Assembly (NCBI RefSeq): GCF_031458135.1
Contig: NZ_JAVDXW010000001.1
Location: forward strand, 1,674,001-1,738,000
Origin: Haloactinomyces albus
GTDB lineage: Bacteria; Actinomycetota; Actinomycetes; Mycobacteriales; Pseudonocardiaceae
Reading direction: 5' to 3'
Length of the DNA: 64,000 nucleotides
Shown: positions 27,200 through 35,712 of the stretch, piece after piece
How positions within the stretch are numbered: position 1 is the stretch's first letter
Layout of the letters: every line of letters starts with the position of its first letter
Notes under the pieces: generated by a model
What the model saw: only the letters and a program-made list of their open reading frames with translations
Told to the model about the DNA's origin: nothing
Databases searched by the model: none
Made by a program: the position numbers and the translations under genes

Positions 27200-27460
27200 T
27201 TAGCTGGGTCGGCCCTTCGCTCGGGGATGCGGCGACAGTTCGTGCCGGTCAGGGCACTGCTGAGACTTCCGCTTGATCTGCCGAGCATGGGTACTTGGGT
27301 TACGGGGCGTGCTCGAGACCTCGATGTAGTCATCACCACAGGGGCACAAGAGGCGATAACCGTGGCCTGCCTCGATATATCGCCAGCCATGCTCGTCGAC
27401 GAGCTTCTTGATCACTTTGTCGACGTCGGGCTTGTCATGATACCGGTGGCCCTTGCCCAA
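27200..27460 (-). CDS. HicA-like mRNA interferase toxin
   Basis: 86 residues: KVIKKLVDEHGWRYIEAGHG then YRLLCPCGDDYIEVSSTPRN and THARQIKRKSQQ. This is the HicA double-stranded-RNA-binding-like fold: an N-terminal helix, a strand pair around the Gly-His-Gly catalytic His (GHG, about residue 33), a V[S/P]..P strand, and a C-terminal helix. The CPC motif is a variant. HicA cleaves mRNA and tmRNA independently of ribosomes. It heads the operon; a TATGAT -10-like hexamer lies about 70 bp upstream (27528-27533 on the opposite strand). The gap to the HicB-like gene is 68 bp. Confidence 0.68.
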   Translation of the reverse strand: MGKGHRYHDKPDVDKVIKKLVDEHGWRYIEAGHGYRLLCPCGDDYIEVSSTPRNPSTHARQIKRKSQQCPDRHELSPHPRAKGRPS

Positions 27461-27632
27461 CGAGTCCCCTCACATTCGGCACGCAGCGATCCGCTGGCAC
27501 GCTGGGTGGCGAATCACTCAGCGTGTGATCATACCGAATAGAGTTACCACATGTTTCTGATACGACGCTGCCACGTGTGTATGGATGGCAGCGCGTAGTC
27601 GCGAGCGTCGACTCCTGCTCCACCTGCCTCAG

Positions 27633-27742
27633 GGCAACTCCGTGCCGTCCGCGAGCACAACGGTGGGCTCGGTGAGCTCGCGAACCCGATCGTGGGCGAT
27701 ACCGAGGATCATACCGCCGGCTACTTCACCACAGATCACAGC
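27633..27742. pseudogene. Chimeric scar: monooxygenase fragment joined to DUF397 fragment
   Basis: 27633-27698 matches 28372-28437 inside the flavin monooxygenase gene, with 7 differences in 66 bases; read leftward it gives VRELTEPTVVLADGTELP against VRELTEHTVVLADGTELP. 27698-27742 resembles the DUF397 gene around 25618-25665, giving DTEDHTAGYFTTDHSS against DTKDRAAGYFTADRAQ. Neither piece is a gene. The parental genes lie on each side of the HicA/SecB module, so the scar marks past recombination. Confidence 0.7.
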
Positions 27743-27755
27743 AGTCAGCACCGAA

Positions 27756-27974
27756 CTATGCCTGTCGTCCGGCCTCGTTCCGGCGATTCACAGTGGTCAG
27801 AAAGTTGCGAAACCACAGCGCGGCGAGCACGAAGAAACCGACCGCGAACACGACTTGGAGCGGCCACGGCCCCAGCGACGTACCAAAGAACGCATACCGC
27901 AGCCCGTTGAGAGCGAAAATGACGCTGACCAGTAACCACAGGTATCTCCGCCACCGCGGCTGTGCGTTCCGCAT
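27756..27974 (-). CDS. Small two-helix membrane protein
   Basis: 72 residues from the ATG at 27974: MRNAQPRWRRYLWLLVSVIF, a first membrane helix, then YAFFGTSLGPWPLQVVFAVG leading into a second helix, and a basic end. The Arg-rich N-terminus stays in the cytoplasm. A family is not recognised. It lies 80 bp behind the monooxygenase gene on the same strand, perhaps in the same transcript. The frame continues upstream as an antisense shadow of the monooxygenase, which I excluded. Confidence 0.6.
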   Translation of the reverse strand: MRNAQPRWRRYLWLLVSVIFALNGLRYAFFGTSLGPWPLQVVFAVGFFVLAALWFRNFLTTVNRRNEAGRQA

Positions 27975-28054
27975 GCTTATGCAACAGACCGTAGACGAGG
28001 GCACCACCCCGACACCACGATGCGGGCCACGGCAGGCGGCGGGTCGGTGATCGC

Positions 28055-29890
28055 TCAGCTGAGGTGGTGCACCTCCGGCAGGCCGTACACCGGAGTGGGG
28101 ATGTTCTCGTAGCGGGCCTTGAGCTGCAGGGCGAGATACAGCGAGTAGTGCCGCGACTGGTGCAGGTTCCCGCCGTGGAACCACAGACCCTCCTGCCGGG
28201 TCGGCTTCCACATGTTGCGCTGCTCGCCCTCCCACGGCCCGGGGTCCTTGGCGGTGCCGGACCCGAGACCCCAGCACTTGCCGACCTTGTCCGCGACCTC
28301 CTGGCCGATCAGGTCGGCCGCCCAGCCGTTCATCGAGCCGTAGCCGGTCGCGTACACCACGAGATCCGCGGGCAGCTCCGTGCCGTCGGCGAGCACGACG
28401 GTGTGCTCGGTGAGCTCGCGGACCTGACCGTGGGCGAGCTTGATGTCCCCGTTCGCGACGAGCTCGGAGGCCCCGACATCGATGTAGTAACCGGAGCCGC
28501 GGCGCAGGTACTTCATGAACAGCCCGGAGCCGTCCTCGCCCCAGTCGTGCCGGAAGCCCGCCTTCTCCAGGCGCTCGTAGAAGTCGGCGTCGCGCTCGGC
28601 GATCGCCTGATACACCGGGATCTGGAACTCGTGCATGATCCGGTACGGCAGCGAGGCGAACGTCAGGTCCGCCTTGTGCGTGGTCATCCCGGCGGCGACG
28701 GCGCGCTCGGAGTACAGGTCGCCGAGGCCGAGCTCCATCAGCGAGTCCGACTTGACGACGTGCGTCGAGGAGCGCTGCACCATGGTGACGTCGGCGCCGA
28801 CCTCCCACAGCGCGCCGCAGATGTCGTGCGCGGAGTTGTTCGAGCCGATCACCACGGCGCGCCTGCCCGCGTACTCCTCGGGGCCGGGATGCCCGCTGGA
28901 GTGGTGCTGCTCACCGGTGAAGAGGTCCTGGCCGGGCAGTGTCGGGACGTTGGGCTTGCCGGACATGCCGGTGGCGAGCACCAGTTGTTTCGGCCGGAGT
29001 GTCACCGGCTCGCCGTCGCGGTCGATGTGGACGGCCCACTCCCCGGCCTGCTCGTCGTAGGAGGCCGAGGTGCAGGTGCTCGACGTCCAGTACGGCACCT
29101 CCATCACCTGCGTGTACATCTCCAACCAGTCACCGATCTTGTCCTTCGGCGAGAAGATCGGCCAGTTGTCCGGGAAGGGCAGGTACGGCAGGTGGTCGTA
29201 CCACACGGGATCGTGCAGGCAGAGCGTCTTGTACCGGTTGCGCCACGAGTCACCGGCGCGGGCGTTGCGCTCGACGACCAGCGCGGGGACACCGAGCTGG
29301 CGCAGCCGCGCGCCGAGCGCGATACCACCCTGGCCGCCGCCCACCACGACCACGTAGGGCTGCCGGGTGTAGCCGAGCCGGGACTGTTCCTCGGCGCGCC
29401 GGTCGGTCCAGTGGAGCCGGTCGGGGTCGGTGCCGTGCACGGCGCCCTTCGGGCGGCTCGTGCCCGTGTTCTCCTCGTGTCCCTTGAGCTCGTGCATGGT
29501 GGTCAGCAGCGTCCACGCGCCCTCGTCGGTGAGCCGCAGGTGACCGTGCCCGCGGCCGACCGCCGTTTCGAACTCGATCCACGCCGAGGTGACGCCCTCG
29601 GCGTCGTCCGGTGGTTCCGTGGTGCGAAAGCCCGACGGGTCCGTGCCCTCCAGCCGCGCCGTCAACATGTCGGCCACGCCCTCGCGTCCCTCGACCGTGG
29701 TGAGGTTCCAGGTGAACGCGATCAGGTCGCGCCAGAAGCTGTCGATGGCGAACATCCCCGCCGCCCGTCGCACGTCGCGGGCGGTCAGTGCGGCCTCGAA
29801 GTCCGCGAGCCATGCGTCCACCCGCTGCTGTGGCGTCGCGTCGTTCGGTGCCGAGTACTCCGGTGCGTCGGGTTGGACAGTGCCGGTCAT
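28055..29890 (-). CDS. Flavin-containing monooxygenase with N-terminal NTF2-like domain
   Basis: 611 residues from the ATG at 29890, which has GAGAGGAG nine bases upstream. Residues 1-165 look NTF2-like (RVDAWLADFEAALTARDVRR). The oxygenase begins near 175 with the FAD motif VVVVGGGQGGIALGARL, then VVERNARAGDSWRNRYKTL; the NADPH motif is VIGSNNSAHDICGALWEVGA near 350. VYATGYGSMNGW near 530 is the conserved YATGY block of class B flavoprotein monooxygenases. It should oxygenate a ketone or heteroatom substrate using NADPH and oxygen. The divergent GAF regulator is its likely controller. Much longer frames upstream are only antisense of that regulator. Confidence 0.93.
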   Translation of the reverse strand: MTGTVQPDAPEYSAPNDATPQQRVDAWLADFEAALTARDVRRAAGMFAIDSFWRDLIAFTWNLTTVEGREGVADMLTARLEGTDPSGFRTTEPPDDAEGVTSAWIEFETAVGRGHGHLRLTDEGAWTLLTTMHELKGHEENTGTSRPKGAVHGTDPDRLHWTDRRAEEQSRLGYTRQPYVVVVGGGQGGIALGARLRQLGVPALVVERNARAGDSWRNRYKTLCLHDPVWYDHLPYLPFPDNWPIFSPKDKIGDWLEMYTQVMEVPYWTSSTCTSASYDEQAGEWAVHIDRDGEPVTLRPKQLVLATGMSGKPNVPTLPGQDLFTGEQHHSSGHPGPEEYAGRRAVVIGSNNSAHDICGALWEVGADVTMVQRSSTHVVKSDSLMELGLGDLYSERAVAAGMTTHKADLTFASLPYRIMHEFQIPVYQAIAERDADFYERLEKAGFRHDWGEDGSGLFMKYLRRGSGYYIDVGASELVANGDIKLAHGQVRELTEHTVVLADGTELPADLVVYATGYGSMNGWAADLIGQEVADKVGKCWGLGSGTAKDPGPWEGEQRNMWKPTRQEGLWFHGGNLHQSRHYSLYLALQLKARYENIPTPVYGLPEVHHLS

Positions 29891-29950
29891 CACGACTCCT
29901 CTCGCTCCGTGTGACTCACAGCACACCGCACGAGGCGACGGCGGGCAAGG

Positions 29951-29966
29951 GTTGCACCACGTTGCA
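29951..29966. promoter_or_regulatory. GTTGCA direct repeat in the divergent promoter region
   Basis: GTTGCA CCAC GTTGCA lies between the monooxygenase (start 29890) and the GAF regulator (start 30041). Its place suggests a regulator-binding site, but there is no direct support. Confidence 0.3.
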
Positions 29967-30040
29967 TCGCACCCGGAAGTGGATATGGCGCCGATCACAC
30001 AACAGGCGCTATCGTCGAGGAGGACCCGCCGACGGGAACG

Positions 30041-31321
30041 GTGATCGTGAGCGGCTTCGGTGCGATCGGGCAAGGCACGGACCTGCATGCGTACGCCCGC
30101 GCTCTCGCCAGGACGCACGACGCCGTCATCGGTGGTTCGCGTCCACCGATGCGTCCGCGCGAACTCGTCGCCCGGTCGTGGTCCCGCGTTCTCGCGCTCG
30201 GTCTCGATCCCGACGGGCGGAACACGCGCAACCCGTTGCCCGTGGAGCAGGTGGAGCGCCTGCGCGGGGAGTCGCCGCTGAGCTCGGTCATCGGCGAGCT
30301 CAGAGCGGTGATCTCCTCGGTGGCGGAGGCGTCGCAGTTCCTGCTCGTGGTCACCAATGGCGACGGCGTCATCCTCTGGCGGGAGGGCGCGGCGAGCACC
30401 AGGTTGCGCGCGGACGATCTCGGTTTCGTCGAGGGCGCGCTGTGGACCGAGTCGGCGGTCGGCACCAACGCCATCGGCACGGCGATCGCCGAGGCGGCCC
30501 CCGTGCAGCTGTTTTCCGCGGAGCACTTCGAGCAGCCGCAACACCCGTGGTACTGCACGGCCGCGCCGATGCACGATCCCCGCACCGGTGAGCTGCTCGG
30601 CATCGTCGACGTCAGCGGTCCGGCACTGACCCTGCACCCGACCGTCGGTGCGCTCGTCGAGACCGCGGTGCGGCTCGCCGAGCTGCGGCTCTGGCGCCAG
30701 CACCAGCACCGGCTCGAACGGCTGCGCACGGCCGCGGCCCCGCGGCTCGCCGGTGTCGACGGTCCCGTGCTGCTCGTCGACGAGCACGGATGGGTCGCGC
30801 ACAGTGCGGGCATCGCCGCCGGGGAACGCATCGCCGTGCCGCGCGGCGATCGGCCGATCGCCGTACCGGGGCTGGGACTGTGCCTGCCGGAAGCCGTCGC
30901 GGGCGGGTGGCTGGTGCGCCCCGCCGGTACCGACACCGCCGTGCGTCTGCTGCTCGACCTGTCCGGATCGCCCCTGATCGAGGTCAGCGGCAGTGGAACG
31001 CCGTGGCGCAGTTCCCTGAGCATCCGGCACGCCGAGATCCTGCTTTTGCTGCACCTGGCCGGGCCGACGGGCATGAGCGCCGCGACGCTGAGCACGGCAC
31101 TGCACGGCGACACCGACCACGTGGTGACGGTGCGCGCGGAAGTGTCCCGGCTGCGCAAGCTCCTCGGCGCTGTCGTGGACACGAGGCCCTACCGCGTGGC
31201 GAGCGGGGTCGAGCTGCGGGTGGAGTTCGGCGCGGCCGAAGACCGGCGGGACTGTGCCTTCCTGCGTGACTCGGCAGCACCCGGAGTGCGCGCCGTGGCA
31301 AGTCCCCACCGGGTGCGGTGA
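30041..31321 (+). CDS. GAF-domain transcriptional activator without AAA+ domain
   Basis: 426 residues from GTG 30041 (a GTG at 30047 is an alternative). The N-terminal RPRELVARSWSRVLALGLDP is typical of AcoR-like activators. The GAF domain (about 85-215) carries WTESAVGTNAIGTAIAEAAP and HPWYCTAAPMHDPRTGELLG. Instead of a sigma-54 AAA+ module, the C-terminus ends in a winged-helix-like domain (LSIRHAEILLLLHLAGPTGM, then VTVRAEVSRLRKLLGAVVD). Such proteins activate the divergent oxygenase gene when the GAF domain binds the substrate. It is transcribed away from the monooxygenase. Confidence 0.88.
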   Translation: MIVSGFGAIGQGTDLHAYARALARTHDAVIGGSRPPMRPRELVARSWSRVLALGLDPDGRNTRNPLPVEQVERLRGESPLSSVIGELRAVISSVAEASQFLLVVTNGDGVILWREGAASTRLRADDLGFVEGALWTESAVGTNAIGTAIAEAAPVQLFSAEHFEQPQHPWYCTAAPMHDPRTGELLGIVDVSGPALTLHPTVGALVETAVRLAELRLWRQHQHRLERLRTAAAPRLAGVDGPVLLVDEHGWVAHSAGIAAGERIAVPRGDRPIAVPGLGLCLPEAVAGGWLVRPAGTDTAVRLLLDLSGSPLIEVSGSGTPWRSSLSIRHAEILLLLHLAGPTGMSAATLSTALHGDTDHVVTVRAEVSRLRKLLGAVVDTRPYRVASGVELRVEFGAAEDRRDCAFLRDSAAPGVRAVASPHRVR

Positions 31322-31399
31322 GACACCGGGGAGCATTCCCGGCCCCGCAGCGAGGTACCCGAAGGTCTGTGGTCACGACGAAGGAGATGGCAAGGACCG

Positions 31400-32608
31400 A
31401 TGGGTGACGATCGCGGACCGGATCGGGCGTCGAGCTCGGTGTGGAACGAACTACGGGGCAGGCTGCATGGTGTCCTGGAGCGTTTCGGCCTGAACAACGA
31501 CGCCCTGTTGCTGATGCTCAAAAGCGTCGTGGCCGCGACCCTGGCCTGGTTCATCGCCGAGGACGTCCTGGGCGCACCCTCGTCGACCTTCGCACCGTTC
31601 AGCGCGGTGCTGATGATCCACGCCACCGTCTCCCGTTCGGTGAACCACTCCCTGCGCTATGTGACCGCGATGGTCGGCGGAGTTGTACTGGCCGGGATAC
31701 TGCTGCCCCTGCTGGGGCCTGCGGTGTGGACATTCGCGCTGTTGGTGGTCTCGGCCCTGCTGCTGGGCCAGTGGCGCAGGCTCGGCAGCCACGGCTCGCA
31801 GGTCACGGTGGCGGCGATGTTCAGCTACGCTGCGTTCTTCCAGGCCAGCGACCGGACATCGAGCTGGATGCAGTTGGCCAGCATCACAGGCCTCATCGTG
31901 CTGGGCTGCGTTATCGGCGTGGTGACCAACCTGGCGATCGTGCCCCCGCTGCGCTACCGCACCGCCGAACACGGCGTCCAGACCCTGGCCCACACGCTTG
32001 CGAGGCTCCTGGAGGACATCACCGAGCGCCTGCGTTCCGGAGAGCTCGACGCGAACCAGGCCGAATCCTGGTGGGAACGCGCCAGCGAGTTCCGCAACAC
32101 CGTGGCCCAAACCCGCTACAGCGTCGAGGACGCCGCGGAAACCGTGCGGCTGAACCCGAGGCGCCTGCTGCTGCGGCGCGGCCCCTCGTTCGCCGGACAC
32201 CGCAGCACCGTCAGTGCGCTGGGCAGCCACAGCGAACAGATCTACTCCATCACCCGGGCCTTGAACGACATCAGCCAGGCCGAGCGTCTCGATTCCGCTC
32301 AGAAATCGTTCCTCGTCCACTACGCCGATACTCTCGAGGCCGCGGCCTCGGGCATCCGCGTCCTCGGTGACCTGCACACCTATCAGGACCTGCGCGAGGA
32401 GAACGAGCTCGACGACCGCATCGAGCAAGGTCGCAGCGCCCACCGGAGCCTCAGCGAGCTGATCGATGTCCACCACCTGGACAAGAGCAGCCGGTGGCCC
32501 GTCTACGAGGCCCTGCAGATCGACGGGCGCCGACTCGTCGAAGAACTCGCCCAGGCCGAGCATGAACTCGCCCGGCTCGAAAGCACCAGCCGCCCCCGTG
32601 GGCCGTGA
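31400..32608 (+). CDS. FUSC-like / aromatic-acid-exporter-type membrane protein
   Basis: 402 residues from ATG 31400. Residues 30-200 hold about six membrane helices (LLLMLKSVVAATLAWFIAED, then FAPFSAVLMIHATVSRSVNH), typical of the N-terminal half of FUSC and ArAE transporters. The C-terminal half is a soluble, charged, largely coiled-coil domain. It may export aromatic or organic acids or relieve membrane stress. A second, full-length FUSC protein is encoded at 47643-49259. Standalone gene. Confidence 0.8.
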   Translation: MGDDRGPDRASSSVWNELRGRLHGVLERFGLNNDALLLMLKSVVAATLAWFIAEDVLGAPSSTFAPFSAVLMIHATVSRSVNHSLRYVTAMVGGVVLAGILLPLLGPAVWTFALLVVSALLLGQWRRLGSHGSQVTVAAMFSYAAFFQASDRTSSWMQLASITGLIVLGCVIGVVTNLAIVPPLRYRTAEHGVQTLAHTLARLLEDITERLRSGELDANQAESWWERASEFRNTVAQTRYSVEDAAETVRLNPRRLLLRRGPSFAGHRSTVSALGSHSEQIYSITRALNDISQAERLDSAQKSFLVHYADTLEAAASGIRVLGDLHTYQDLREENELDDRIEQGRSAHRSLSELIDVHHLDKSSRWPVYEALQIDGRRLVEELAQAEHELARLESTSRPRGP

Positions 32609-32752
32609 CCGACGGGGGCGGCTCCCGACCTCGTTGACCAGGCGTGTCCTCGGACGAACCACCGGATTCGGGATGATCTCGCAGGCGATCACCCGTGGTT
32701 CGGGCTAGCATGGTTGGTCTTGGCAACTGTGCTCTGTGCGAGGAAGGTAGCG

Positions 32753-33460
32753 ATGTCCACGCCCACCGACTACGAGGAGCTGGCCACCCGACTCGCGCAC
32801 ATGGCCCGTGACCTCCTCCAACAGAAATCGGTGCAGGACACGCTCGACCGGATCGTCGAGTACGCGGTGCAGCTCATCGAGGGGTGCTCCGACGCCGGAA
32901 TCCTGGTGCTGCGCAAAAGGCAACAGGTCGAGACCCTGGCCACCACCAGCGACCGCGTCCGTGAATCCGACCGCGCCCAAGGCGAAGAAGCCGAAGGACC
33001 CTGCTTCGACGCGGCCAACGGAGGAGCACATATCTATCGCATCGCCGACCTGTCGGAGAGCCAACAGCGCTGGCCCCGCTACGCACCGCGCGTCCGCGAG
33101 CTCGGTTACGGCAGCATGATGGGATTCCTCCTGTTCACCGAACAGGACAACCTCGGCGCCCTGAACCTCTACGCACCGCAGCCCAGCGCCTTCACCGAAC
33201 GCTCCGAACAAGCGGGCTGGATCCTGGCCTCGCACGCCGCGATCGCCCTGTCCAGCGCCCGCACCGAAGCCGACCTGCACACCGCCATCTCCACACGCCA
33301 GGAAATCGGCGAAGCGCTCGGCATCGTCATGGAACGCCACAAGCTCTCCGAGAGCCAGGCCTTCGACAAGATCAGAAAGGCCTCGCAGGACAACAACACC
33401 AAACTCCGCGAGATCGCCCACCACATCATCCACACCGGAGAGACCCCCGGAGCGAGCTAG
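32753..33460 (+). CDS. GAF-ANTAR RNA-binding regulator (second copy)
   Basis: 235 residues from ATG 32753, with AGGAAGG at 32741-32747. GAF domain at about 15-165 (VQLIEGCSDAGILVLRKRQQ, MMGFLLFTEQDNLGALNLYA) and ANTAR at about 168-228 (LHTAISTRQEIGEALGIVME, later ESQAFDKIRKASQDNNTKLR). Same length and design as the protein at 11367-12074, though sequence is quite different. Possible role: ligand-controlled transcription antitermination. It follows the FUSC-like gene by 144 bp. Confidence 0.92.
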   Translation: MSTPTDYEELATRLAHMARDLLQQKSVQDTLDRIVEYAVQLIEGCSDAGILVLRKRQQVETLATTSDRVRESDRAQGEEAEGPCFDAANGGAHIYRIADLSESQQRWPRYAPRVRELGYGSMMGFLLFTEQDNLGALNLYAPQPSAFTERSEQAGWILASHAAIALSSARTEADLHTAISTRQEIGEALGIVMERHKLSESQAFDKIRKASQDNNTKLREIAHHIIHTGETPGAS

Positions 33461-33499
33461 GCGGTGTCCCGCGATCGGGTCAGCGCGTCCGGTCCGGCC

Positions 33500-34117
33500 T
33501 CAGTCGGTGGTGAGCGGCACGAAGGCGACGTCGGCGAGTTCCTCGGTGCGCCCGCCGTGGTAACGCAGCAGCGTGCCCGCGCTGCCGGTGCCGACCGGGC
33601 AGACCAGCGTGCCGGACGGGGTGAGCTGCTCGGCCAGCGCCGAAGGCAACTCCTCCGCGGCCATGGCGGTGACCAGGATGGCGGGAAACAGTGCCCGGTC
33701 CGGAGCGCCGAGACTGCCGTCGCCGGTGCGCACCTCGACGTTGTCGTAGCCGAGTTCGGCCAGCCTGGTGCGCGCCCCCTCGGCGAGCTCGGGATGCCGC
33801 TCGATGGTCACCACCGCCCGGCAGCACCGGGACAGCACGGCCGCGCCGTAGCCGGACCCGGTGCCCACCTCCAGAGCGGTGTCCTCCGGTCCGACCCCGA
33901 GGGAACCGGTGCTGAACGCCACGATCCAGGGGGTGGAGATCGTCTGGCCCGCGCCGATGCTCAGCGGCACGTCCAGGTAGGCATCCGCCGCCACGGCCTC
34001 CGGGACGAACCGTTCACGAGGTACCTCGCCCATCGCGTCGAGTACCCGCCGGTCGGTGATGCCTTCGGCATGAAGGCGGCGGACCATCTCGGCGCGTTGC
34101 CCGCTCGGTGTCGGCAC
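33500..34117 (-). CDS. pcm: Protein-L-isoaspartate O-methyltransferase
   Basis: 205 residues. PRERFVPEAVAADAYLDVPL and IGAGQTISTPWIVAFSTGSL form the substrate pocket; the SAM motif I is ALEVGTGSGYGAAVLSRCC near residue 82. Length and order match Pcm. It repairs isoaspartyl sites in aged proteins. Faces the GAF-ANTAR gene tail to tail, 39 bp apart. A small distance upstream lies a decayed kinase-like gene. Confidence 0.94.
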   Translation of the reverse strand: MPTPSGQRAEMVRRLHAEGITDRRVLDAMGEVPRERFVPEAVAADAYLDVPLSIGAGQTISTPWIVAFSTGSLGVGPEDTALEVGTGSGYGAAVLSRCCRAVVTIERHPELAEGARTRLAELGYDNVEVRTGDGSLGAPDRALFPAILVTAMAAEELPSALAEQLTPSGTLVCPVGTGSAGTLLRYHGGRTEELADVAFVPLTTD

Positions 34118-34179
34118 AGTTCCTCCTTCATCTGCTCAACAGCAGTGCCACCGCCTGCGATGGCGGGTCAATCGCGATT

Positions 34180-34470
34180 CAGGATCGACCCGCGACGGTG
34201 GACTTGCCGATTCCGGGCGGCCCGCCGACGAGTACCAGCATCACGGCTCCGCGCTCGAGGTGCCGCAGGAGTCCGGAGCGGGGTCGACGGCGAGGCCGAG
34301 GTAGACGTCGGGGGCCAGCCTGCGGTTGAGTTCCAGCTCCCGGCGGCAGGCATCGAGGCGCCGCTTCTCGGGTGCTGAAGCCGAGGAAGCCCAGGTCGAC
34401 CGGCTTTTTCATCCTGTAGGCGCGGTCGCCGGCGAAGAAGACCGCTCCGATATGGGTTCCCCGGCGGCGA
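34180..34470 (-). pseudogene. Decayed AAA / aminoglycoside-phosphotransferase-like gene
   Basis: Read leftward, one frame gives THIGAVFFAGDRAYRMKKPV and DLGFLGFST, the N-terminal blocks of COG2187-type proteins; a second frame gives DACRRELELNRRLAPDVYLG; the first frame resumes with MLVLVGGPPGIGKSTVAG, the Walker A of the C-terminal ATPase. An intact relative would have about 500 residues; here everything between is missing, and the frames are shifted. The gene is therefore a remnant with an internal deletion and at least one frameshift. Confidence 0.72.
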
Positions 34471-34572
34471 CCTGCAGAGATTTTCCGCCATTTCCTCCGA
34501 ACCTCTGTACGGGCGTGCCGGTTTTGGAGCGGAAAACATCCAGCCCCGCTCACGTGGCTGCCCGTGGTGAAC

Positions 34573-34989
34573 TCAGCGGGAGATGTCCTCCACAACGCTG
34601 CCCGTCTGGGGCTCCGACTGCTCCCGAGCTACGTCGGCTTGGGCGAGCATCCCGATCAGACGCTGGTCCTGGTCTATCACCGGAATCCTGCGTATCTGGT
34701 GCTGGGCCATCAGGGTCAGCGCTTCGTCCACCGGGACACCGGCCCCCACGCACACCGGCTCGGAGTGGGCCACGTCCGCGGCGAACATCTCTTCGGGATT
34801 GCCGCCGTCGGCCAGGCAGCCCACCACGATGTCGCGGTCGGTCAGGATGCCGGTGGGCCGCTGGTCCTGATCGCAGATCGGCAAGGACCCCACACCCATA
34901 TCGCGCATCTTCGCCGCAACCGTGACCAGGGTGTCCTGCCCTTGAGCGCACTCCGGATTCACTGACATCAGTTCACGCACGGTGGTCAT
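34573..34989 (-). CDS. Tandem CBS-domain protein
   Basis: 138 residues; two CBS motifs: LVTVAAKMRDMGVGSLPICD then ILTDRDIVVG (residues 15-60), and VDEALTLMAQHQIRRIPVID then LIGMLAQADVA (about 85-125). Such stand-alone pairs (HRP1-like) bind adenosine nucleotides and are often induced by hypoxia in actinobacteria. The gene stands between the decayed kinase-like gene and the DUF2267 gene. Confidence 0.92.
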   Translation of the reverse strand: MTTVRELMSVNPECAQGQDTLVTVAAKMRDMGVGSLPICDQDQRPTGILTDRDIVVGCLADGGNPEEMFAADVAHSEPVCVGAGVPVDEALTLMAQHQIRRIPVIDQDQRLIGMLAQADVAREQSEPQTGSVVEDISR

Positions 34990-35258
34990 CGCCGTGCCTC
35001 CTCCCCGTGGTCTCCTGGTGGTTCCGTCGGACTACCCGATTGAGCCCGAAACCACGCAGATCACCGCAGGACACCGGTCGTTCCGGGGCACCGGTCTCTG
35101 CGGGGCACCGGTGCGGCCGGTCATCGCCGGGTCCTCCCGGCGCCGCTGTCGTCCACGGGTTTGCCGGGCACCGGCGGCGGAAACCCACGGATCGGTTCGG
35201 CAACCACCCACGCGAACTGTCGCACCATTCCGGCGTATGGGTAACGAGGAGTTCCACC

Positions 35259-35648
35259 GTGAAGTATCCCGAGTTTCTGGCCAAGGTGCGGGAACGTGGT
35301 GAGTACGGCAGCCAGGAGGAGACCGAGCGCGTCATCCGGACCGTGCTCGCCGTACTCGGCACGCGGCTGGCAGGCGGGGAGTCCCACGATCTCGCCGCGC
35401 AACTGCCCCAGCAGGTCGCCGACGTCCTGCGGGTGCAGTCGGCCGAGGGCAGTGCCATGAGCCTCGACCAGTTCCTGGGCAAGATCGCGACCCGGCTCGG
35501 CAGTGCCAGTATCGAGACCGCCCGATGGGATGCCAGCGCCGTGCTCAGCACGATGGCCGAGAGCATCGCCGGTGGCGAGCTCAATCAGGTCCTGAGCCAG
35601 TTGCCGTCGAGCTTTTCGAGCCTGTTCGGCCACCCCGAACTGGCGTGA
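35259..35648 (+). CDS. DUF2267 protein
   Basis: 129 residues from GTG 35259 (VKYPEFLAKVRERG), with GAGGAG at 35245-35250. ETERVIRTVLAVLGTRLAGG then ESHDLAAQLPQQV are the typical first half; SLDQFLGKIATRLG near residue 68 repeats the pattern, as in DUF2267, a two-repeat helical domain. Its role is unknown; relatives sit near stress and CBS genes, as here. The long upstream frame is out of family and was rejected. Confidence 0.88.
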   Translation: MKYPEFLAKVRERGEYGSQEETERVIRTVLAVLGTRLAGGESHDLAAQLPQQVADVLRVQSAEGSAMSLDQFLGKIATRLGSASIETARWDASAVLSTMAESIAGGELNQVLSQLPSSFSSLFGHPELA

Positions 35649-35712
35649 ACCCGGCGCGGCGGAACGTGGTGTCCTGTCCGCGTGGAGGGCTCGCTCATGG
35701 GTGCGGGCGTGC

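Noticed and set aside
29891-31336. Leftward frame extending the monooxygenase to 1093 codons
   Set aside because: Beyond 29890 it is antisense to the GAF regulator. The monooxygenase family similarity and a good ribosome-binding site place the start at 29890.
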